A stretch of DNA of 5,034 bases from Thermoplasmata archaeon (GTDB lineage: Archaea > Thermoplasmatota > Thermoplasmata > Thermoplasmatales > Thermoplasmataceae): assembly GCA_021850745.1 (NCBI GenBank), contig JAJZKX010000166.1:1-5034 (forward strand), in the 5' to 3' direction. Below are positions 1 to 5,034 of this stretch, piece after piece. The notes under the pieces are model-generated. The model saw only the letters and a program-made list of their open reading frames with translations, was not told the DNA's origin and did no database searches. Both the position numbers and the translations under genes were made by a program. Within the stretch, counting starts at the first letter, position 1, and each line of letters opens with the position of its first letter.

Positions 1-78
1 TGGAAAATTGGATTGTACTATAAAAGAGGTCCCTCTTAGTTCATCCACATAATTCCAGAGTATATTAAAAAATTCCAT
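1..78 (-). CDS. Unidentified protein, N-terminal 26 codons, cut by window edge
   Basis: An ATG at 78-76 on the minus strand opens a frame that stays open for 26 codons to the left edge. The peptide begins MEFFNILWNYVDELRGTSF. I do not recognise it firmly. The pattern L-W-x-x-x-D-x-L-R-G recalls the N-terminus of type I restriction-modification HsdM subunits, where LW...aD.LR is conserved, but 26 residues are too few to assign a function. There is no Shine-Dalgarno sequence. The A+T box TTTAAATA at 89-82 lies only a few bases before the ATG, too close to drive a leaderless transcript from it, so either the start or the promoter is misplaced. An in-frame GTG at 48-46 is the alternative start but would remove the LW motif. 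It reads in the same direction as the MFS gene upstream of it. It may also be a chance open frame. Confidence 0.33.
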   Translation of the reverse strand, partial: MEFFNILWNYVDELRGTSFIVQSNFP

Positions 79-216
79 TTTATTTAAACATCAGGCAATG
101 AACAAGCCCTGACCCGAAGAACATGGGAAATATTCAATACCTCAAGCTATTGCAATAATTGTTCTGAGCTGTCCATTGAGTTTCCAGAAATGTAATGCCA
201 AAATTTACCTTTCCAA

Positions 217-288
217 TTAAGTGTCCTTTTCACTTTTCACTTGCATGTAAGTACCTATAGGGTTTAGATCAGGATGTTCTTCCAGATA
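217..288 (-). pseudogene. Possible relic of an IS630-type transposase C-terminus
   Basis: Immediately after the stop codon of the MFS gene, in the same frame, the minus strand reads YLEEHPDLNPIGTYMQVK and then six further residues to a TAA at 219-217. The core PDLNPI followed by a Lys ten residues later resembles the IS630/Tc1-mariner transposase signature (Y)SPDLNPIE..W...K, which carries the last acidic residue of the DDE/DDD triad. Here that Glu would be replaced by Gly and the Trp by Met, and no transposase sequence precedes it because the MFS gene does. If real, it is a decayed, non-functional fragment. The remaining bases down to 79 carry stops in the three minus-strand frames. I saw no clear inverted repeats marking an element end. 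A chance match of about seven residues is a serious alternative. Confidence 0.27.
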
Positions 289-1461
289 TCACATACGACT
301 TTCTATGGCTATTTCTGTACTGTATTCTGTCTCAATGGTTCTGGATAGAAGTGCATATGATATGCCGGCAATAATAGAGATTACTGCAACAATATACCAA
401 CCCCTTATATACTCAGCACCAAGTAATGAAAATACTACAAGGGCAAAGAAAACAGAAACTGACGATCCTGATCTTGATGCTGCAAAGTAGTAGCCTTGGT
501 ATCTCCCTCTATTGTGCTTTCCAGAGAACATGGTCAACACCACCTGGGTAGGTACTGCAATCATTATCTCCCCAAATGTTGTGATGGTTATGGCAATCTC
601 AAGTACAGAAAACGTTCTGGCATAGGAGACAACCACATATCCTAAAGCCATCATGAAACTTCCAAAGGCAACACTGTACAGTTTTCTGTTTCTTTCAATT
701 CCTATTTTCTTCGATATTACCGATTGAAATACTGTTATCAGGGCTCCATTGGTACCAAGAAGAATTCCTATATCGAGGCTTGAAATATTCAGGAATTTCG
801 ATTCAAATGTTGATAGAGGAATTGCCTGGTATGCAATCGCAAACCAGGAGATGAAGATCAAAACTAAAAGCATCATGACTCCCGGCTTAAGTCTGTATTT
901 CCTTTTGTTAAAAGATCTAGGCTCAGAAAGTCTGGTGGCAAACTTCGGATTCTGTTTTATTCCATAAAATATTACAAAGATGCTGGCCAGGGAAACTATA
1001 AATCCGAGGAAAAAAAGCGATACATATCCTGAAAAGGTAACAATAATCCCACCTAGTATGGGCCCCAGTGTATACCCGAAGTTCCCTCCTACGTAGAGCA
1101 GGGACATGCCATCCGCCATCTGAGAGACTTCCCGATCTGAAACGTGGGAGGAAAGTGCCATCAGAAAGAGACCGATGAAGAGGCTCAACACCGGGAATTC
1201 AATAAGATAGTATCCGGTTTGAAGGTTGAATTCCACTGAAAACATCAGCATCAGATAAAGGACTAGAGTTCCAATCAGCCCTGATATGGTTACTGTCTTT
1301 GTACCAAGGATATCCGAAAGTCGGCCTCCAATGGTCTGAAGTGCAATGTCAACAGCTCCGGTGATCAGATAAATAGCTCCCACGAAAACAAGCGGGGAAT
1401 TCTTCTCCTGTAGCAGTAAAAGTGACGTGAAAAGATAAGCTGCGCTGTAACCGGTAAACAC
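289..1461 (-). CDS. MFS transporter, drug:H+ antiporter-like (DHA1 type); true start probably upstream
   Basis: A polytopic inner membrane transporter of the major facilitator superfamily, with about twelve hydrophobic segments over 390 residues from the GTG at 1461. Motif A, GGRLSDILGTK, sits at residues 45-55 between helices 2 and 3. A motif C-like stretch with G133-P134 and G137-G138 lies in helix 5, which is typical of drug/proton antiporters. A basic loop at about 170-193 separates the two six-helix halves. The region around 230-250 (GILLGTNGALITVFQ) resembles DHA1 exporters such as MdtH. The substrate cannot be read from sequence. The GTG start is doubtful: it falls inside helix 1, and the frame remains open upstream to a stop at 1614-1612 with hydrophobic sequence (NLVLLTTLTL) directly before it. 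No ATG, GTG or TTG exists in that extension. An ATA codon at 1521-1519 lies where a leaderless start would be expected, giving 410 residues, close to the family norm. The gene follows another MFS gene by roughly 100-160 bases and seems to have its own promoter. Confidence 0.87.
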   Translation of the reverse strand: MFTGYSAAYLFTSLLLLQEKNSPLVFVGAIYLITGAVDIALQTIGGRLSDILGTKTVTISGLIGTLVLYLMLMFSVEFNLQTGYYLIEFPVLSLFIGLFLMALSSHVSDREVSQMADGMSLLYVGGNFGYTLGPILGGIIVTFSGYVSLFFLGFIVSLASIFVIFYGIKQNPKFATRLSEPRSFNKRKYRLKPGVMMLLVLIFISWFAIAYQAIPLSTFESKFLNISSLDIGILLGTNGALITVFQSVISKKIGIERNRKLYSVAFGSFMMALGYVVVSYARTFSVLEIAITITTFGEIMIAVPTQVVLTMFSGKHNRGRYQGYYFAASRSGSSVSVFFALVVFSLLGAEYIRGWYIVAVISIIAGISYALLSRTIETEYSTEIAIESRM

Positions 1462-1540
1462 AAGAGTCAGAGTAGTAAGGAGAACAAGGTTTTCCGTCCC
1501 GAAGAGTTTGTGATCGGATATGTGTGCGTATATTTCGTTT

Positions 1541-1560
1541 GAATATAAATTGTATAATAA
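1541..1560 (-). promoter_or_regulatory. Putative archaeal TATA promoter of the drug-exporter-like MFS gene
   Basis: The minus strand between the two MFS genes contains AATTTATATTC at 1551-1541, close to the archaeal TATA-box consensus, and a second A+T box TTATTATAC at 1560-1552. A start site about 25 bases downstream of the first box falls near 1520, and of the second near 1530. Both positions coincide with in-frame ATA codons of the extended MFS frame (1521-1519 and 1533-1531). No TATA-like box lies at a suitable distance from the GTG at 1461. This is a positional inference. Confidence 0.45.
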
Positions 1561-1622
1561 GCAGGCATTTGAAACTTCAATGTAATATGAGCTTCCATGT
1601 GTAATGGAATTTCATTGTTAGT

Positions 1623-2954
1623 TCATCTGCTGAGCTTTCCTTTACTGTATCTGGAACTTGAAATCTCATCCAGTGTCAGGTCTCTCGTTTCCGGCACCAC
1701 TCCAAGGGTGAATAAAAGGGCCGCAACCATGAAGATTATGAGAAATATGAAAAATCCCCTTTCCCCTATGTATTCAAGGAGAAATGGAAATTCGAAGGCA
1801 CTTAGAAAGGAAACAAATCGGGTCACAGATGTTGCTGCGCCCATAGAAGTGGATCGCAGCCTTGTGGGGGACATCTCAATTGCATAGATTTTCAATGTGT
1901 TTGCCGGGCCCATATTTTCCATTCCATACCAGAGTGCAAGCCCTGAAAATGACAGAATTATTCCAATAATTCCCACGGATAAGGATGTCAGGACAAGGAA
2001 ACCAAGTCCAAGTCCCATGAAGCCGAAGCCGAATGCCTGGGTAATTTTTCTTCCAAATCGGTCGGTCCATTGCGTTGATGCGATGGCACACATAAATGCA
2101 ACCATGTACAGTATTGATGTCAGAAGGAAGGAACTGGAACCACTGAACCCCAGAGACCCTATTATTATTGGCCCATAGAGACCGAATCCATAAGACCCCA
2201 CATCAAGGAGTATCCAAGGTATCCAGACCAGTGCGGTTCTCTTTCCAAGTTCACCTCTGAAGAGTTCACTTATCGCATGGGAGTTTGAATGAAACACAAT
2301 CCCTGACTCAGCATTTCCCTTCGGCCGATTCCCATTTATGGTCTCTGATTTCAGCCAGTTTGTGGATTCAGGCATGCGTAATTTCATGATTATCAGGATG
2401 AACGCGGGGATTGCAACTACAGCAAAGGAAATCCTCCAAGCAACAGTACCTAAAATTGCAAGGGAAACAAAACCAATGGCAAACGCCGCACTTGCCCCAA
2501 GGCTCCAGAATGCCCATATGAATCCATTCTCACTCCCTCGCTTATTTTCGGCAGACATCTCCATGGAGTATACTGGCCCTATGGCATAATCAGCCCCTAT
2601 GCTGACTCCCAGCAGAGCTCTGAGGATGATAACCTCAGCCATATTCTGCGTGAATCCTAAGATTACAGGGAATATTACAAAAGGTGTCAGATATGCCAGA
2701 AAGAGGCGTTTCCTTCCAAATCTGTCAGAATAATGGCCGAACACTGATGATCCTATACCAGCACCAAGGAGGGCTGATCCACTCACAAGCCCAATCTGCA
2801 GATCGTTATATGGAAATATGTGGTAAGTTGCCAGAATATAAGTGAATACCGCAATGACTGTGATATTGTAACCATCAAGAAAATATCCAAGTCCTGCAAG
2901 AATTGCCTGGTATCTCCCGAACACACTGTACGATTTCAGTCCAGAATTAAGCAA
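1623..2954 (-). CDS. MFS transporter, sugar/metabolite porter-like
   Basis: A 443-residue, twelve-helix membrane transporter of the major facilitator superfamily, probably a proton-coupled symporter. Helix 1 carries the FLDGY motif (residues 25-29) seen in sugar porters, phosphate permeases and related metabolite:H+ symporters. Motif A, GHYSDRFGRK, is at 73-82, and its counterpart in the second half, TDRFGRK, is at 297-303. Helix 4 has R112 in RALLGVSIGADYAIGP. PES is at 195-197 after helix 6, E-x-S-P-T-R-L-R at 360-367, and PETRDLTLDEI at 421-431, matching the PETKG..L.E ending of sugar porters. Sugar, aromatic acid and phosphate are all possible substrates. The start is TTG at 2954: an in-frame stop lies at 2960-2958, helix 1 begins soon after, and a TATA box is about 25 bases upstream, so translation is probably leaderless. 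An ATG at 2961 opens only a five-codon frame out of phase. The gene lies 122 bases beyond the repair gene and probably has its own promoter. Confidence 0.92.
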   Translation of the reverse strand: MLNSGLKSYSVFGRYQAILAGLGYFLDGYNITVIAVFTYILATYHIFPYNDLQIGLVSGSALLGAGIGSSVFGHYSDRFGRKRLFLAYLTPFVIFPVILGFTQNMAEVIILRALLGVSIGADYAIGPVYSMEMSAENKRGSENGFIWAFWSLGASAAFAIGFVSLAILGTVAWRISFAVVAIPAFILIIMKLRMPESTNWLKSETINGNRPKGNAESGIVFHSNSHAISELFRGELGKRTALVWIPWILLDVGSYGFGLYGPIIIGSLGFSGSSSFLLTSILYMVAFMCAIASTQWTDRFGRKITQAFGFGFMGLGLGFLVLTSLSVGIIGIILSFSGLALWYGMENMGPANTLKIYAIEMSPTRLRSTSMGAATSVTRFVSFLSAFEFPFLLEYIGERGFFIFLIIFMVAALLFTLGVVPETRDLTLDEISSSRYSKGKLSR

Positions 2955-2973
2955 TGGTCATAAGATCGCAGGC

Positions 2974-2983
2974 ATTATTAAAA
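2974..2983 (-). promoter_or_regulatory. TATA box of the sugar-porter-like MFS gene
   Basis: On the minus strand TTTTAATAAT spans 2983-2974, preceded by the purine-rich AATCAAG, a possible TFB recognition element. Its centre is about 25 bases before the TTG at 2954, the usual archaeal TATA-to-start-site distance. This predicts a leaderless mRNA beginning at or next to the start codon and supports the TTG choice. No Shine-Dalgarno sequence is visible. Confidence 0.55.
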
Positions 2984-3076
2984 CTTGATTGAATTCTTAA
3001 GGAAAATCTCCATGGATATAATAGAATCTACATGGCAGGATTGCAATTATAATAAGACTGGCATTCCCCGACAGAT

Positions 3077-4042
3077 CTAAAGAGCCATATTTTCTCTGAC
3101 TGAACCTATTGAATGGGTATTTCCTGTCCTTAATTTTACTGTTGAATCATGTGCAATTCTCAACATCTGAGGATAACTCCCATTGTTCAGGGACTTCACA
3201 AACTTAACCGATTGTTCAAGACCTGTCATATGCCCAGCGCTGACTATGGTGTTCTTATTGAACATATACCCGATCCTCTCCTCCCCTGAATATACCCAAC
3301 CGTCACGAACATTTCCGAACATCAGTGATTTGGCAACACCTATAGTCTGAACCCCGAGAAGAACTCCAGCCAGTGAGGCAAGCCCAACCCTTCTGGGGTG
3401 AAGATACCCATTCCCGTCAACAAGCATGGTTCCCCTGAATCCACGGCATAACTCCTCTATGAAACGATATTCCCTGAATGCAAGGTATCCAGGAATATAT
3501 GGAAATCTTACAGGCAATATGCAATTCCTGATCTCAATCCTCCCATCTTCCGAATAAACAAAGGAGCCATATCCATTATAGTCATCATAGGATACATCAA
3601 TTGCCCCCACATTTTCCTGCAAACCATGGTCCCTTAGATCCACAAGTTCACCTATTCTTATCTGTTGCTGGCGCATGGCATTCAGTGGGAAATCTGTTTT
3701 AAAGTCGTTGAAGCACAGACTTTCAAAGTTCTGTACCTTTCCATCCTTTATGGAAATTCCATCAGCATTCAGCCTCCTGATTTTCTCGTTAACACCCAGC
3801 AAATGGGTAAATTTCCAGACACTGGAATCGGACTTTACCACCCGGTAGCACGGGGTGTTTTCCGGGTCTGGGTTTATGGAAAGCATGAAGCCGCAGGCTC
3901 TTGATGCGGCGATATCTCCCAGCGCTCTGGCGAGTGCCCCATAGGTTGAGACCTTACCCCGCTCAATCTGCCTGACAAGCCCATAGAAATAAGAATAAAG
4001 ATCAAACCTGTACAGGTCTATTCCCGGATCTGTCTTTACCAT
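3077..4042 (-). CDS. Bifunctional AGT-domain/endonuclease V DNA repair protein
   Basis: A fusion of the C-terminal domain of O6-alkylguanine-DNA alkyltransferase (about residues 10-105) with endonuclease V (about 120-321), numbered from the ATG at 4042. Endonuclease V nicks DNA near hypoxanthine (deaminated adenine); AGT transfers alkyl groups from guanine O6 to a cysteine. The AGT part shows STYGALA (DNA-binding Tyr34), the Arg finger R48, N57 and the acceptor C65, but its motif is PCYR, not PCHR. Aspartate D94 stands where human AGT has Glu172. The AGT N-terminal domain is absent. The endonuclease part has D149 (AIDVSY), the wedge motif PYIP at 181-184 followed by FRE with E191, D209, H215 (HPRR), K238 (GVAKS) and H298 (RIAH), matching T. 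maritima D43, E89, D110, H116, K139 and H214. Thus the nuclease looks active and the alkyltransferase uncertain. A TTG at 4051 would add three residues, but the TATA box spacing favours the ATG. The protein would act in the cytoplasm on the chromosome. The same fusion is known in Ferroplasma and Thermoplasma. Confidence 0.93.
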   Translation of the reverse strand: MVKTDPGIDLYRFDLYSYFYGLVRQIERGKVSTYGALARALGDIAASRACGFMLSINPDPENTPCYRVVKSDSSVWKFTHLLGVNEKIRRLNADGISIKDGKVQNFESLCFNDFKTDFPLNAMRQQQIRIGELVDLRDHGLQENVGAIDVSYDDYNGYGSFVYSEDGRIEIRNCILPVRFPYIPGYLAFREYRFIEELCRGFRGTMLVDGNGYLHPRRVGLASLAGVLLGVQTIGVAKSLMFGNVRDGWVYSGEERIGYMFNKNTIVSAGHMTGLEQSVKFVKSLNNGSYPQMLRIAHDSTVKLRTGNTHSIGSVRENMAL

Positions 4043-4062
4043 AGATATCAAGACAGGGGCCG

Positions 4063-4074
4063 AATATAATAAAA
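4063..4074 (-). promoter_or_regulatory. TATA box of the AGT-endonuclease V gene
   Basis: The minus strand reads TTTTATTATATT across 4074-4063, preceded by the purine run GAAAAGG, a plausible TFB recognition element. Its centre is about 26 bases from the ATG at 4042, which predicts a leaderless transcript beginning at that ATG. The distance to the alternative TTG at 4051 is only about 17 bases, too short for that codon to lie on the transcript. No Shine-Dalgarno sequence precedes either codon. Confidence 0.55.
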
Positions 4075-4124
4075 CCTTTTCAGTCCTCGTCTTCGAATTA
4101 AAAAACTATTCTCTGTCAGAATCT

Positions 4125-4137
4125 ATACATAAAATTT
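4125..4137 (+). promoter_or_regulatory. Possible TATA box of the MMPL gene
   Basis: The plus-strand stretch ATACATAAAATTT is the best A+T box in the divergent gap between the repair gene and the MMPL gene. Its centre is about 30 bases before the GTG at 4164, slightly long for an exactly leaderless start but compatible with a leader of a few bases. No Shine-Dalgarno sequence lies at a working distance. The match to consensus is weaker than for the minus-strand genes. Confidence 0.33.
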
Positions 4138-4163
4138 CTAAGGGAAGTTGCATTTATCCTCAG

Positions 4164-5034
4164 GTGTTAGAGAGTTCCTTTCAGAGGCTTGGTGGCCTAT
4201 CATCAAAGCACAGCGGACAAGTGCTGATCATATGGATCATAATTGTGGTGGTTATGCTGCCTTTTGCATCCACCCTTTTTTCCCAGACATCATACAATCT
4301 AGCCAGTGATATTGTCCCATCATCATCTATGTCAAGCCATGCAACATCCTTAATGTCAGATTACTTCGGGCGGGGGAATTCTTCATCAACCAACGGTGAA
4401 AATTCATCATCACTGATTATGGTAAACACAAACCTGAACATATACTCTCAACCTGCTATTCTCTCCATGATCAACGCCCAGGCCGGTACTGCATCATATC
4501 TTAAAGGCTTAGGGGGAAACGCATCGTTCATAAGCTTCATATCCACAGAGAACAGCAGTCTTTCTGCCCTTGCCGGTGCTGCCGACGGCATCATAAAGCT
4601 GGCATACCCTCTCATTCAGGACCTTTATTACGGAACAACAGCTGTAAATGTAACTGGACAGGAGTACGCTAGCTCGGTTTACGGCCTTCCAGATCAGTAT
4701 ATACTTGAGGGCCACAATCTGGACGCATACCAAAAAACAATGCAATCTGCTGAGTTCATTCAGTCAATCAGCCTTCCAATCCCCGTCTCATTCCAGCCGG
4801 TTATGGGCAACACCAGCTTTCCTGCCGTCACCTATTTCAAAAACTTCGCATCGTATTACAATAATTCAGGCAACAACCCAGCAGAAGCAATGAATGAAGC
4901 GCTTTCAAACAGTTCACTTCTGCAGGGGCATACCGCATATGAAGTTCTGAACCAGTCATTCTCATTTTCTGGGATAACCTTGAACCAGTTCCACTCAAAG
5001 GACAGCGCCTACAATGCTTCATATATTAGATCGG
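4164..5034 (+). CDS. MMPL/RND-family membrane transporter, N-terminal part, cut by window edge
   Basis: An open frame of 290 codons runs from GTG 4164 off the right edge without a stop. The N-terminus is a short cytoplasmic stretch (MLESSFQRLGGLSSKHSGQ), one hydrophobic helix at about 20-39 and then a polar external region: the start expected of MMPL-type RND exporters, where the first helix is followed by a periplasmic or extracellular porter domain. The segment around 60-90 (LMSDYFG, then SSSLIMVNTN) fits the first porter strand region. By residue 290 no second helix has appeared, so the loop is at least 245 residues, longer than in typical MmpL/ActII-3 proteins. The loop is rich in Ser, Asn and Tyr, has no cysteine in the visible part and carries ten N-x-S/T sequons. 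The cargo is unknown; lipids, pigments or drugs are known for the family. GTG is the only standard start upstream of helix 1. It is divergently transcribed from the repair gene. Family assignment rests on topology and general resemblance, not on a diagnostic motif. Confidence 0.72.
   Translation, partial: MLESSFQRLGGLSSKHSGQVLIIWIIIVVVMLPFASTLFSQTSYNLASDIVPSSSMSSHATSLMSDYFGRGNSSSTNGENSSSLIMVNTNLNIYSQPAILSMINAQAGTASYLKGLGGNASFISFISTENSSLSALAGAADGIIKLAYPLIQDLYYGTTAVNVTGQEYASSVYGLPDQYILEGHNLDAYQKTMQSAEFIQSISLPIPVSFQPVMGNTSFPAVTYFKNFASYYNNSGNNPAEAMNEALSNSSLLQGHTAYEVLNQSFSFSGITLNQFHSKDSAYNASYIRS

Noticed and set aside
227..240. Tandem copy of TTTTCAC.
   Set aside because: Only two 7-base units; too short to be a meaningful repeat and no spacer pattern like CRISPR.
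305..967. Plus-strand open stretches 305-490 and 749-967 opposite the first MFS gene.
   Set aside because: Shadows of the MFS reading frame without recognisable domains.
1466..1567. Minus-strand ATG at 1567 opening a 33-codon frame over the MFS upstream region, a tempting alternative start.
   Set aside because: It is in a different frame from the MFS protein, ends at TGA 1468-1466, and its peptide is not membrane-like; a real link would need a frameshift for which I see no sign.
1603..1616. Near-palindrome AATGGAATTTCATT downstream of the second MFS gene, considered as operator or terminator.
   Set aside because: Fourteen bases with a mismatch, A+T-rich and with no following T-run; common by chance.
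1597..2589. Plus-strand and alternative minus-frame open stretches across the second MFS gene (1597-1887, 1897-2178, 2338-2589 plus; 1876-2091 minus).
   Set aside because: They lie wholly or largely over a gene with clear MFS motifs; their peptides show no family features and no promoter or ribosome site.
2947..2961. Five-codon frame (MTIA, stop) from ATG 2961 overlapping the TTG start of the second MFS gene, possibly a leader peptide.
   Set aside because: The TATA box predicts transcription starting downstream of this ATG, so it would not be on the mRNA.
3665..3904. Plus-strand open stretch of 79 codons opposite the AGT domain.
   Set aside because: Antisense to a well-supported repair gene; no motif or promoter.
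4509..5022. Minus-strand open stretches 4509-4745 and 4837-5022, and plus-strand 4705-4893.
   Set aside because: They overlap the continuous 290-codon MMPL frame, which has a membrane helix and coherent composition; these peptides look like frame shadows.
1..5034. Searched by eye for tRNA, rRNA, CRISPR arrays, riboswitches and attachment sites.
   Set aside because: No cloverleaf, repeat-spacer or conserved RNA pattern was seen in any of the gaps between genes.

Overview
The window looks like a piece of an archaeal chromosome, most likely from the acidophilic Thermoplasmatales (Ferroplasma, Thermoplasma, Acidiplasma, Cuniculiplasma or an uncultured relative). The main argument is the protein at 3077-4042. 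It fuses an O6-alkylguanine-DNA alkyltransferase (AGT) DNA-binding domain to endonuclease V, an architecture known from Ferroplasma acidarmanus and Thermoplasma. Supporting signs are archaeal TATA boxes about 25 bases ahead of start codons (leaderless transcripts), no visible Shine-Dalgarno sequences, use of TTG and GTG starts, and frequent ATA and AGG codons. The exact genus cannot be settled from the sequence alone.

Layout: everything from 1 to about 4051 reads on the minus strand. At the left edge lies the first 26 codons of an unidentified gene (1-78). Next comes about 210 bases without an intact gene, holding a short stretch that resembles an IS630-type transposase C-terminus (217-288). 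Two major facilitator superfamily transporters follow: a drug-exporter-like one (289-1461, probably really starting near 1521) and a sugar/metabolite-porter-like one (1623-2954). The fused alkyltransferase/endonuclease V DNA repair gene is at 3077-4042. From 4164 to the right edge a plus-strand gene encodes the N-terminal part of an MMPL/RND-type membrane transporter with a very large, Ser/Asn-rich external domain. It diverges from the repair gene across about 120 bases. The 122-base gap at 2955-3076 holds only the promoter of the second MFS gene; I see no RNA gene or clear terminator there.

How they work together: each minus-strand gene appears to have its own promoter, so this is probably a set of separately transcribed genes, not one operon. 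Three are membrane transporters (two MFS, one MMPL) and one is a DNA repair enzyme for alkylated and deaminated bases. No shared pathway is evident. I did not find a clearly new multi-gene system. The points most worth a second look are the altered AGT active site (PCYR instead of PCHR), the missing standard start codon of the first MFS gene, and the heavily sequon-decorated MMPL ectodomain.
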